The translations under genes and the position numbers were made by a program. This document shows, one piece after another, positions 1 to 8,449 of a stretch of 64,000 nucleotides of DNA (position 1 is its first letter; each line of letters begins with the position of its first letter). The stretch is from Chromatiaceae bacterium (GTDB taxonomy: Bacteria > Pseudomonadota > Gammaproteobacteria > Chromatiales > Chromatiaceae), in NCBI GenBank assembly GCA_024235215.1, contig JACKMU010000005.1:248001-312000 (forward strand), in the 5' to 3' direction. A model generated the notes under the pieces. The model had not been told where the DNA came from. It saw only the letters and a program-made list of their open reading frames with translations, and did no database searches.

Positions 1-97
1 CGGCAGCGTCCAGGCGCTGCTGCGCCTGCACCAGCCACTCCGCACCAGGATGTAGCCGCAATAGTCGCTCCAACTGTGTTATAGCCTCATTCAGCAT
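1..97 (-). CDS. EboA-like protein, N-terminal fragment cut by window edge
   Basis: An open frame starts at an ATG on the minus strand at 97 and runs off the left edge of the window. The 32 visible residues form one amphipathic helix rich in Leu, Gln and Glu (MLNEAITQLERLLRL at the start). It begins 41 bases after the end of the EboC-like gene, on the same strand, which is where eboA commonly sits in ebo clusters of bacteria. The assignment is therefore mostly by context; the visible sequence alone is too short to identify a family. A GGAGG stands about 35 bases upstream and belongs to a short out-of-frame ORF, so the start is uncertain. Confidence 0.35.
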   Translation of the reverse strand, partial: MLNEAITQLERLLRLHPGAEWLVQAQQRLDAA

Positions 98-138
98 GGC
101 TATTCCGGCAGCTCTTGTGCATCTTGTACCTCCTTTTT

Positions 139-1005
139 TCAGGTCAGGTAGAGGCTGCGGGCCAGCAGCCGCGCCGGCAGCAGAAACAGCAGCACTACGC
201 ATCCCGACCACCAAGGCCCGGCGGCCCAGGCCAGACAGGCATCCAGTGGAATGATCCCAAGAATCATCCATGCGACAGTGCGTTCTATCCCTGCTGGCGT
301 CCAGTTGCGATTGAGCCGCCATAACCTTACCACCAAAGGCAGTGCTGCCAGCAGAAAAACTGCCAACACCCAGCTGTTCGGCAAAACAGTCAGCACGATC
401 AGTGCCAGAAACACCGTAACCGCCGCACCCAGCGCCATGCTGACCGGGAGGGGCAACCGGAGCTCTCGGCTCCCAGTCTCGTGTCTGCTGAGTTCGGTGA
501 GCGCAGCGATATAGAGAAACACGGGCAGCGGCAGTAGAAAAATCTCGGCATTGAAAGCACCGGTGGACAAACCCAGCAGCCAGTTCAAATAACGGCACAA
601 GGCCATCACACCACTGCCCAATGGTCTATCTTTCGCCGCTCCGTCATACAACCAGATCAAACAGATCAACGCCAGTACGATGATTAACTGCACTTTTCCC
701 AGCGCTGCTGAGGTGATCAACGCCAGCGCAAACAGTCCCCATACCAACCTGAGCGCCTGTTTGCGCGCGATGCGCCCGGATGGGATAGGCCTGGCAGCTC
801 GCTCGCGACGGTCCTGTTCGACGTCAAAATAGTCGTTCAACGCCATGCCGCCTGCATAGAGGCAGAGCGATACAGTCACCAGCATGAGCAGCCAAAACCA
901 CTGCGGTTCACCCTGGGTAACGATCAGTTGCGCCGCCAGAATATTGGATGCTGCAGAAAAGAGCGCCGGTGCCCGCACCAGTTGAAGGTATGCTGCAACT
1001 GGCAT
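139..1005 (-). CDS. eboC: UbiA-like prenyltransferase family protein EboC
   Basis: Integral membrane protein of the UbiA prenyltransferase superfamily, about 288 residues with 8-9 hydrophobic segments. It carries the Asp-rich motif NDYFDVEQDRRERAARPIPSGR typical of the EboC branch in shortened form (NDYFDVEQD, then RPIPSGR), and a second motif around YDGAAKDRPLG followed by LCRYLNWLLG. Opening residues AYLQLVRAPALF match the usual EboC start. A GTG start at 1062 is possible, but the ATG at 1005 has a GAGG six bases upstream and is preferred. EboC belongs to the ebo cluster, linked in other bacteria to export of a lipid-derived or indole-alkaloid compound to the periplasm; the substrate is not known here. 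The next gene on the same strand looks like eboA. Confidence 0.75.
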   Translation of the reverse strand: MPVAAYLQLVRAPALFSAASNILAAQLIVTQGEPQWFWLLMLVTVSLCLYAGGMALNDYFDVEQDRRERAARPIPSGRIARKQALRLVWGLFALALITSAALGKVQLIIVLALICLIWLYDGAAKDRPLGSGVMALCRYLNWLLGLSTGAFNAEIFLLPLPVFLYIAALTELSRHETGSRELRLPLPVSMALGAAVTVFLALIVLTVLPNSWVLAVFLLAALPLVVRLWRLNRNWTPAGIERTVAWMILGIIPLDACLAWAAGPWWSGCVVLLFLLPARLLARSLYLT

Positions 1006-1238
1006 TTGCATCCTCATCACGTCCAGCGTATCGCGTGTTGGGCCAGGTTTGTCGCCGCTCACGATTAACCGCGAGGTGGGCGCATTTTATCCGAAAACGT
1101 TAACCAGGCAACCCGTATTGTCTCTCCTGCACACTGCTTGGTAAACGCAGCGTCCTAGCGCCGGCAGAGCAGTGAATTCGTCCCCGGGGGAGACAGCATG
1201 CTAATGCTGCAACCTCTCGATGAAACCGATGCGGAAAC

Positions 1239-1991
1239 TTATGACGGGCACAGCTCTTGAATAAGCAGCTGCATTTTTTTGAAATGACTCCCCTCCCAAT
1301 ATATCTGTCCGCACGAATCACACTGCCAAAATTCCTCGTAGTAGCGACGGGTACCTGGTTCCAGGCGATCCACTATCTCCTGCTTGTCGACTGCGGCGAC
1401 AATACCGTTGCAGCGGGTGCAGCGGCCAAAAGGATTGATGTCCGCATAGAGGTCGAAACGAGTGAGCACTTCGTCGAGCTGCTTGCGTGGTTCATGGCTG
1501 CGCACCCAGTAGCCGTGGCTGATGATGCGCCGCTTCAGCAGATCGCGGTCGCGTGTCAATAGAATTCGATGCTCATCAGCCGAGATCGCCGCGAGCTGGT
1601 CATCGACATAGTCATTGCGGTAGAGGGTGTCGAAGCCGAGATGACGCAGGTAGCGCGCCAGCCGTCCCAAGTGGCAATCGAGTACGAAGCGCGGCTGGCG
1701 CAGCGGCGAGTCGCGCAGTTTCAGCAGTGGACGGATATCCAGGCCCTCGAACATCGGGTAGACACTGATACGGTCGCCATTTTCCACGATATAGCCAAAC
1801 TCGACGGAGACGCCGTTGACCAGTATCACCTCGACCTCGGTGTGCGGTACCCCCAGCGCCTCGATGATGTCCTTGACCGATGCGCGCCGCTGCAATGGAT
1901 AGTCGAAGGCAACCTTGCGTTTATCCGGCTCGAGAAAATCGTTGAGCTCCTCGTAGAAGCGAAATTGGGCGCGCTGATGGGTATTCACCAT
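1239..1991 (-). CDS. Mut7-C RNase-fold protein with N-terminal ubiquitin-like domain
   Basis: About 250 residues. The N-terminal part (roughly residues 5-85) is a ThiS/ubiquitin-like beta-grasp domain of the Mut7-C_ub type, with VEVILVNGVSVEFGY and DRISVYPMFE. The C-terminal part (about 95-245) is the PIN-like Mut7-C RNase domain: FVLDCHLGRLARYLR, then DYVDDQL and LLTRDRDLL supply the acidic residues, followed by a zinc ribbon with CTRCNG and CDSCGQ. The family is predicted to cut RNA, but the role in bacteria is unsettled. An upstream in-frame start at 2060 would add 23 residues of low complexity, so the ATG at 1991 is chosen; neither has a strong ribosome site. The gene stands alone, divergent from the hlyD-like gene. 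Confidence 0.8.
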   Translation of the reverse strand: MVNTHQRAQFRFYEELNDFLEPDKRKVAFDYPLQRRASVKDIIEALGVPHTEVEVILVNGVSVEFGYIVENGDRISVYPMFEGLDIRPLLKLRDSPLRQPRFVLDCHLGRLARYLRHLGFDTLYRNDYVDDQLAAISADEHRILLTRDRDLLKRRIISHGYWVRSHEPRKQLDEVLTRFDLYADINPFGRCTRCNGIVAAVDKQEIVDRLEPGTRRYYEEFWQCDSCGQIYWEGSHFKKMQLLIQELCPS

Positions 1992-2233
1992 GACAGTATA
2001 CCCAAAAGAGGAACCCACATTCAGTTGGTCTCGGTCATGCTGACCACTCCCCACACCCATGTGACCAGGAGTGTCTGTCTGATTGGCGTATCAATCCACC
2101 CAGGTGCATGGCAGTTTTATTGGACAGATTCCTTCGATTACACAAATATCGGGGGGAATTTCAGATTAATCGAGCCTTGCCGATCATGTGTCTCAACGAC
2201 TCCCTGTTTAATCGATAGTACAGATCAGCAGCA

Positions 2234-3154
2234 ATGAAACCTCATACAATCGGTACTCTTCTACGGCAAGCGGGGCTGCTTGCAGTCCTGACCGGCATCG
2301 CTTTCAGCACCTATGCGGCGGAGCCACAGGGGTATGACTGCGTGATCGTCCCTTCCGCCACGGTCAGTGTCAGCACAGCAGTACCGGGGGTTCTGGAGAG
2401 CGTCGCGGTGGAGCGCAGCGATCGGGTGACAAAGGGCCAGCAGTTGGCTGCACTCGAATCTCGGGTGGAACTGGTGGAACGTGACCTCGCCCGGGCCAGG
2501 GCGGAGACCGACGCCGCGGTCAAACTGCGTGAAGTGAGTCTGCTCTTCGACCAGCGCAGCCTGCGCCGGGTCAGCTCACTGCACCGTGACAAGGTAGTCT
2601 CTGTCGACGAGAAAGAGAAGGCCGAACGCGAAGCAAAACTGGCCGGCTGGCGTCTGCAGGATGCCAAAGACCTGCTGCGCCAGCGTCAGCTCGAACTGGA
2701 GCGCAGCGAGCAGGTGTTGCGGCGACGCCAGGTGTACAGCCCGATCGATGGCGTCATCGTGCAGCGGTTGCATCACCCGGGCGAATATATCGAGGAGGAG
2801 CCGATCCTGCGCATAGCCCAGCTGGATCCGCTCTATGTCGAAGCAATCATCCCGATGAGTGAGTTCGGCAGAATAGCGCCAGGCATGCATGCCACCCTCG
2901 CCTCTGAAGTCGATCCCGAGCATAAACTCTCCGCCGAAGTGGCGGTGGTTGACGGCATAGGCGATGCAGCCAGCGGTACCTTCGGCATACGCCTGGCGTT
3001 GCCCAACCCGGACTACCTGATCCCCGCGGGGGTGAAGTGCCAGCTCCACCTGGAGAGTGCCCAGGTGGCGAGCGAATCCGCAGTTGTGGTTGACCCGGCA
3101 TTGGTGATGAGGCTTTCATCGCCATCCCGGCAGATGAATCGTGAGCATCCCTGA
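2234..3154 (+). CDS. HlyD-family periplasmic adaptor (membrane fusion) protein
   Basis: 306 residues. A Sec signal peptide ends near residue 29 (AFSTYAA). Then come a lipoyl/barrel-sandwich half (VPGVLESVAVERSDRVTKGQ), a long charged coiled-coil hairpin (about residues 75-165), the returning lipoyl half (VYSPIDGVIVQRLHHPGEY) and a beta-barrel domain. This is the membrane fusion protein architecture of RND and type I exporters. No inner-membrane pump, ABC protein or TolC gene is next to it. It is immediately upstream of, and co-directional with, the giant surface-protein gene, so a role in that protein's export or surface assembly is a reasonable inference but not shown. The only start with a signal peptide is the ATG at 2234. 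Confidence 0.85.
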   Translation: MKPHTIGTLLRQAGLLAVLTGIAFSTYAAEPQGYDCVIVPSATVSVSTAVPGVLESVAVERSDRVTKGQQLAALESRVELVERDLARARAETDAAVKLREVSLLFDQRSLRRVSSLHRDKVVSVDEKEKAEREAKLAGWRLQDAKDLLRQRQLELERSEQVLRRRQVYSPIDGVIVQRLHHPGEYIEEEPILRIAQLDPLYVEAIIPMSEFGRIAPGMHATLASEVDPEHKLSAEVAVVDGIGDAASGTFGIRLALPNPDYLIPAGVKCQLHLESAQVASESAVVVDPALVMRLSSPSRQMNREHP

Positions 3155-3160
3155 GCCATA

Positions 3161-3240
3161 GAGTGGGTCAAGCGAAGCGGACCCACCCAAAAAAAGGTGG
3201 ATCCGTCGCTACACTCCTTGATCCACCCTACGGGATTGCA
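3161..3240. repeat. Pair of related palindromes, REP-like intergenic element
   Basis: Two hairpin-forming sequences lie side by side between the adaptor gene and the giant gene. The first (about 3163-3187) has arms GTGGGTC and GACCCAC around a loop with AAGCGAAGCG. The second (about 3199-3230) has arms GGTGGATC and GATCCACC. The arms are variants of each other, as expected for a short dispersed extragenic repeat. No second copy was noticed in this window. There is no T-run typical of a terminator on the plus strand. The upstream GTG at 3163, which would extend the giant protein, lies inside this element and is unlikely to be used. Confidence 0.6.
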
Positions 3241-3267
3241 CCTGCGTCTTTATCAAAGAATACGAAA

Positions 3268-6200
3268 ATGCCGACTGGGGAAAAGTTGAAACGCGCACAC
3301 GAGCACATGCAGATGGAGGCGATGGAGCCGCGCATGCTGCTCTCGGCGGATCTGCTCGGACTGGCTGGCCTGCCCGGTGCCGACAACCATGAAGACGATG
3401 CACCCTGGGAGCAGTTTCCGCTCGACCCGGTAGAACTCCCCGACAATTGCGCAGAGGTTGACACCCCCCTACCCGCCCCGTTGGATCTTTCGCTGTTCCA
3501 AGGCACGGACAAAGACAGGCACTCCATGGACGCTGACGACAGCCTGCTCACGCTGTGGCATGACGCCATGCGGAGTGACTGCACCACCGAGCTGCTGTTC
3601 GTCGACAGCCGGGTACCCGACCACGCAGAGCTGATCGAAAAGATCCGGCATGATCATGCCGACAGCGCTCTGCAGATCTACCTGCTCGATGCGGAGCGGG
3701 ATGGCGTGGCACAGATCGGCGAAGTCCTGGCCGACCACCGCGGCATCGAAGCGCTGCATATCCTCTCTCACGGCAACGCCGGCGGGCTACAGCTCGGATC
3801 GAGCTGGCTGAACGGCGGCAATGTCGAGGACTACTCCGCACTCTTCGAGCAGTGGTCGCACAGCCTCGCCGAAGAGGCGGACCTGCTGCTCTACGGCTGT
3901 GACCTGGCCGCCGGCGGCGAGGGCAAGGCGTTAGTCGACGCGATCGCGGTTCTGACCGGAGCCGACGTTGCCGCCTCGATCAACCCGACTGGCCATGCCG
4001 CGCTCGGCGGCGACTGGGAGCTGGAGTACCGCGTCGGCGGCATCGAGTCCACGTCGTTGGCGCCGCAGTCGGCGGCCGTCTGGCAGCAGCTGTTGGCGAC
4101 CGGAGACTTTTTCGACGACTTCGACCCGGCCGCGTACGACGGCAGCGACGGCAGCCTCGCCTGGTCCAACAGCTGGCAGGAGGTGGGCGAATCCAACGGT
4201 GCCGGCAGCGGCTCGGTCTCGATTTCCAGCTTTCTTGGCCAACAGGGGCTGACGATCGGCAAATTCGCCGAGGCCTGGCGTCAGGCCGACCTGTCGGGCT
4301 CCACAGAGGCGACCCTCAGCTTCGACTGGGGCGTCATCGACTTCGAAGGGGATGACATCGCCACGGTGGAGGTCTCCACCGACGGCACGACATGGCATAC
4401 GTTGGACAGCCTCACCGGAACCGGTGACAGCAGTAGCCTGAGCAGCGTCCAGTATGACATCTCCGCCTATATCGACAGTGATACCCGCATCAAATTCAGC
4501 GGCATTGCGCTCGACAACGGCAACGATTTCCTGTTCGTCGACGACGTCCGCATCCTGCTGTCGTCGGACGCGGCTCCCAGCGCCGTCGCCGACAGCTACT
4601 CGACCACACAGGATACGCCGCTGACGGTGAACAGCGGCAGCAGCCTGCTCGCCAATGACAGCGATCCGCAGGGCGACCCGCTCACCGCGGAGGTGACCGA
4701 CGGGCCGGACAATGGCGTGCTGACCATCGCCCCGTCCGCGCTCGGCAGCCAGACCAACCTGACCAGCAGCGCCGAGACGGAGAGCCAGGCGAGCTGGTCG
4801 CCGGACGGCTCCAAGATCGCCTTCAGCCGCGAGGTGGCCGGGGTCGAGCAGGTGTTCGTGATGAACGCCGACGGCACCGGAGTGACCCAGCTCACTTCAG
4901 GAGTGCGCAACTACCAGGCCGCCTGGTCACCGGACGGCAGCCAGCTGGCCATCACCTCGCTGCGCTACGGCAACGACGACATTGTCATCATCGATGCCGG
5001 CGACGGCAGCGAAATTCGCCGACTCACCAGCGACGGCAACGTCGATCACACCGCGGCCTGGTCGCCGGACGGCAGTAAGATTGCTTTTGGCTCCGACCGC
5101 TCCGGCGGCAATCATGACATCTGGGTGACCAACGCGGACGGCTCCGGGACGGCGACGCGGCTGACCACGGCCGCCGACGTCGACCGTTCACCAGAGTGGT
5201 CCGCCGACGGTTCCCAGATCGTTTTCCGCTCGACCCGCGACGGCGACACCAACATCTACGTGATGGACGCCGACGGCGCCAATCAGACCCGGCTGACCAG
5301 CGATACCGCATCCGACATGCAGCCGAGCTGGTCGCCCGACGGTTCGCGGATCGTCTTCGTATCCGACCGCGTCGGCGCCAACAAGGATCTCTTCGTAATG
5401 GACGCCGATGGTGGCAACCAGCGCTCACTGGGAGCAACCGCTGCGGTCGAACTGGAGGTCGACTGGTCGCCGGACGGAACCCGGCTGCTGTTCGATAGCG
5501 ACGGCGACATCATGGTCGCCGGACTGCGCTTCGACGGCATCTTCACCTACACGCCCGACAGCGGTTTTTCGGGAATCGACAGCTTCAGCTACCTCGCCAG
5601 TGACGGCAGTTCCAGATCGACGGCCGTCACGGTGACCATCGGTGTCAACCACCCACCCACGCTGACCAGTTTCTCCGCAGCCGTCGACAGCACCAACGAA
5701 GATACCCAGGTCGAGATCAGCTTTGCCGATCTGGCTGCTCAGGGTGACGAAGTCGATGCCGACGGCAGCGTGGCTGCCTTTGTGGTCAAGTCGGTCAGCA
5801 GCGGTACGCTTAAAATCGGCGCCGATGCCGGCAGTGCCATCGCCTGGGCTGCGAGCACCAACGACCTCATCAACGCGACCCACCGAGCCTACTGGACTCC
5901 GGCCAACGACGCCAACGGCACCTTGAACGCATTCACGGTGGTGGCGCGCGACGATCTGGGCGCGGACTCTGGCGCCAGTGTCGCGGCGCAGGTGTCGGTG
6001 ACCGCATTGAACGACAACCCATCCGGCTCCGGCAGCCTGACCACCACCAACCTGAACGACAACGCCGGCGCCAGCGCCATCTTCGCCAATCTCAGCGTCG
6101 CCGACGTCGACTCCGGCGAGAGCGACTTGTCGCTCACCATCACGCTGACCAACGCCAGCGCTGGCGGCATCAGCGGCGGCGGCTTCAGCGAGACCGCTCC

Positions 6201-7878
6201 CGGCAGCGGCATCTACCAAGCGACCGGGTTGAGCGTCACCGCGGCCAACAACGCGCTCGACAATGTCACCTTCACCCCGACCGACAACAGCGGCTCCGGC
6301 GGCAGCTTCGCCACCGACATCTCGGTCACCGTCAACGATCAGGGCGGCGGCGGTGAACGGAGCGTGCTCAACGCCACCACGCTCACCGTCAACCGGGTCA
6401 ACGACGACCCGTCCGGCTCCGGCAGCCTGACCACCACCAGCCTGAACGACAACGCCGGCGCCAGCGCCATCTTCGCCAATCTCAGCGTCGCCGACGTCGA
6501 CTCCGGCGAGAGCGACCTGTCGCTCACCATCACGCTGACCAACGCCAGCGCTGGCGGCATCAGCGGCGGCGGCTTCAGCGAGACCGCTCCCGGCAGCGGC
6601 ATCTACCAGGCGACCGGGTTGAGCGTCACCGCGGCCAACAACGCGCTCGACAATGCCACCTTCACCCCGACCGACAACAGCGGCTCCGGCGGCAGCTTCG
6701 CCACCGACATCTCGGTCACCGTCAACGATCAGGGCGGCGGCGGTGAACAGAGCGTGCTCAACGCCACCACGCTCACCGTCAACCGGGTCAACGACAACCC
6801 GTCCGGCTCCGGCAGCCTGACCACCACCAGCCTGAACGACAACGCCGGCGCCAGCGCCATCTTCGCCAATCTCAGCGTCGCCGACGTCGACTCCGGCGAG
6901 AGCGACCTGTCGCTCACCATCACGCTGACCAACGCCAGCGCTGGCGGCATCAGCGGCGGCGGCTTCAGCGAGACCGCTCCCGGCAGCGGCATCTACCAGG
7001 CGACCGGGTTGAGCGTCACCGCGGCCAACAACGCGCTCGACAATGTCACCTTCACCCCGACCGACAACAGCGGCTCCGGCGGCAGCTTCGCCACCGACAT
7101 CTCGGTCACCGTCAACGATCAGGGCGGCGGCGGTGAACGGAGCGTGCTCAACGCCACCACGCTCACCGTCAACCGGGTCAACGACAACCCGTCCGGCTCC
7201 GGCAGCCTGACCACCACCAGCCTGAACGACAACGCCGGCGCCAGCGCCATCTTCGCCAATCTCAGCGTCGCCGACGTCGACTCCGGCGAGAGCGACCTGT
7301 CGCTCACCATCACGCTGACCAACGCCAGCGCTGGCGGCATCAGCGGCGGCGGCTTCAGCGAGACCGCTCCCGGCAGCGGCATCTACCAGGCGACCGGGTT
7401 GAGCGTCGCCGCGGCCAACAACGCGCTCGACAGTGTCACCTTCACCCCGACCGACAACAGCGGCTCCGGCGGCAGCTTCGCCACCGACATCTCGGTCACC
7501 GTCAACGATCAGGGCGGCGGCGGTGAACGGAGCGTGCTCAACGCCACCGCGCCACCGTCAACCGGGTCAACGACAACCCGTCCGGCTCCGGCAGCCTCCG
7601 ACCACCAGCCTGAACGACAACGCTGCGCCAGCGCAATCTTCGCCAATCTCAGCATCGCCGACGTCGACAGCGAGCGCGACCTGTCGCTCACCATCAGGCT
7701 GACTGGCCACGCTATGTCATCGGCGGCGGACGGTGTGACCGCGGCAGCGGCATCAGCAGAGGACCGGGTTTCCGTCACCTGGCCACCAGACAAGCGGTAC
7801 CGCCTCGACCACAGTAACGTCAAACCACGGCGACACTGGCGTCGGCAGCGCATGGTCGACCAGCAGTGCCCAGGCTAG
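3268..7878 (+). CDS. N-terminal piece of giant surface protein: LEPR-XLL, DUF4347, TolB-like propeller, 390-bp repeats
   Basis: The longest unbroken frame of the giant gene. Taken from the ATG at 3268 it opens with a basic stretch and the LEPR-XLL signature EAMEPRMLLSADLLGLAG, a marker seen near the start of very long repetitive surface proteins. DUF4347 spans about residues 105-280 (LLFVDSRVPDHAELIEKI, LHILSHGNAGGLQLG, LLLYGCDLAAGGEG). A jelly-roll-like segment follows. Then six WD40/PD40 blades repeat the pattern SWSPDGSKIAF about every 43 residues (about residues 490-750). Cadherin-like and four 130-residue repeats close it. After 7552 the frame drifts: the last 108 residues are nonsense apart from a short return to the correct frame near 7630-7690. 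Confidence 0.75.
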   Translation: MPTGEKLKRAHEHMQMEAMEPRMLLSADLLGLAGLPGADNHEDDAPWEQFPLDPVELPDNCAEVDTPLPAPLDLSLFQGTDKDRHSMDADDSLLTLWHDAMRSDCTTELLFVDSRVPDHAELIEKIRHDHADSALQIYLLDAERDGVAQIGEVLADHRGIEALHILSHGNAGGLQLGSSWLNGGNVEDYSALFEQWSHSLAEEADLLLYGCDLAAGGEGKALVDAIAVLTGADVAASINPTGHAALGGDWELEYRVGGIESTSLAPQSAAVWQQLLATGDFFDDFDPAAYDGSDGSLAWSNSWQEVGESNGAGSGSVSISSFLGQQGLTIGKFAEAWRQADLSGSTEATLSFDWGVIDFEGDDIATVEVSTDGTTWHTLDSLTGTGDSSSLSSVQYDISAYIDSDTRIKFSGIALDNGNDFLFVDDVRILLSSDAAPSAVADSYSTTQDTPLTVNSGSSLLANDSDPQGDPLTAEVTDGPDNGVLTIAPSALGSQTNLTSSAETESQASWSPDGSKIAFSREVAGVEQVFVMNADGTGVTQLTSGVRNYQAAWSPDGSQLAITSLRYGNDDIVIIDAGDGSEIRRLTSDGNVDHTAAWSPDGSKIAFGSDRSGGNHDIWVTNADGSGTATRLTTAADVDRSPEWSADGSQIVFRSTRDGDTNIYVMDADGANQTRLTSDTASDMQPSWSPDGSRIVFVSDRVGANKDLFVMDADGGNQRSLGATAAVELEVDWSPDGTRLLFDSDGDIMVAGLRFDGIFTYTPDSGFSGIDSFSYLASDGSSRSTAVTVTIGVNHPPTLTSFSAAVDSTNEDTQVEISFADLAAQGDEVDADGSVAAFVVKSVSSGTLKIGADAGSAIAWAASTNDLINATHRAYWTPANDANGTLNAFTVVARDDLGADSGASVAAQVSVTALNDNPSGSGSLTTTNLNDNAGASAIFANLSVADVDSGESDLSLTITLTNASAGGISGGGFSETAPGSGIYQATGLSVTAANNALDNVTFTPTDNSGSGGSFATDISVTVNDQGGGGERSVLNATTLTVNRVNDDPSGSGSLTTTSLNDNAGASAIFANLSVADVDSGESDLSLTITLTNASAGGISGGGFSETAPGSGIYQATGLSVTAANNALDNATFTPTDNSGSGGSFATDISVTVNDQGGGGEQSVLNATTLTVNRVNDNPSGSGSLTTTSLNDNAGASAIFANLSVADVDSGESDLSLTITLTNASAGGISGGGFSETAPGSGIYQATGLSVTAANNALDNVTFTPTDNSGSGGSFATDISVTVNDQGGGGERSVLNATTLTVNRVNDNPSGSGSLTTTSLNDNAGASAIFANLSVADVDSGESDLSLTITLTNASAGGISGGGFSETAPGSGIYQATGLSVAAANNALDSVTFTPTDNSGSGGSFATDISVTVNDQGGGGERSVLNATAPPSTGSTTTRPAPAASDHQPERQRCASAIFANLSIADVDSERDLSLTIRLTGHAMSSAADGVTAAAASAEDRVSVTWPPDKRYRLDHSNVKPRRHWRRQRMVDQQCPG
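6011..7560 (+). repeat. Four near-identical 390-bp tandem repeats
   Basis: Units begin at about 6011, 6401, 6791 and 7181, with an exact 390-bp spacing (130 residues). Each starts NPSGSGSLTTTSLNDNAG and contains ASAIFANLSVADVDSGESD and SVTVNDQGGGGERSVLNA. The copies differ at only a handful of bases, so they arose or were homogenised recently. A fifth, shortened and frameshifted copy follows at about 7560-7870. The repeats are in frame with the N-terminal piece of the giant protein. Confidence 0.9.
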
Positions 7879-7885
7879 CCTGAGT

Positions 7886-8449
7886 GTGACGCTGCTGAAC
7901 AATCCGCCCACTGGCGGTGTCACCATCGACAACAACGCACCCGCGCAGGGAGACCTCCTGAGTGCGGCCAACACGCTGGCTGATAGCGACGGTATCGACA
8001 CCGCCATTGTCTATCAATGGCTACGCGACAGCGTGCCAATCGACAGCGCCACCGGTTCAAGCTATACCACCATCCAAGCCGATGTCGGCAGTGTAATCTC
8101 GGTCTCAGCCAGTTACACCGATACGCTCGGCAACCAGGAGCGCTTGACCAGCGCAGCGACGGCCGCGGTGGCCAACGTCAACGACACCGGCTTCGTCACC
8201 ATCGACGACTCCACCCCGGCCCAGGGGCAGACGCTGACTGCCAGCGTCTCCGATATCGACGGGGCCAGCGGAGTGATCAGCTATCAGTGGCTGCGCGACG
8301 GCAACCCGATCGGCGGCGCCACCGCCAGCAGCTACACCCCCACCCAGGACGACGTCGGCAAGACGATCTCGGTCTCCGCGACTTACACCGACGACGGGCA
8401 ACCAGGGAGACTCGGACGTCGCTCAGCAGCGACGCCACCAGCGGGGTGA
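7886..8449 (+). CDS. Second reading-frame piece of giant surface protein
   Basis: This 187-codon open frame carries the first two 270-bp-family Ig-like repeats (VYQWLRDSVPIDSATGSSY, then SYQWLRDGNPIGGATASSY). It has no ribosome site of its own and begins inside the larger gene, one frame away from the piece before it. It ends where about eight extra bases near 8395 interrupt the repeat consensus (TDDGQPGRLGRR in place of TDDLGSGETPLSS). It should be read as part of the broken giant gene, not a separate protein. Confidence 0.5.
   Translation: MTLLNNPPTGGVTIDNNAPAQGDLLSAANTLADSDGIDTAIVYQWLRDSVPIDSATGSSYTTIQADVGSVISVSASYTDTLGNQERLTSAATAAVANVNDTGFVTIDDSTPAQGQTLTASVSDIDGASGVISYQWLRDGNPIGGATASSYTPTQDDVGKTISVSATYTDDGQPGRLGRRSAATPPAG

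Noticed and set aside
5425..7382. Minus-strand ORFs of 87-264 codons opposite the propeller and 390-bp repeats
   Set aside because: They recur every 390 bases with the same sequence, as expected from the complementary strand of the repeats, and match no family.
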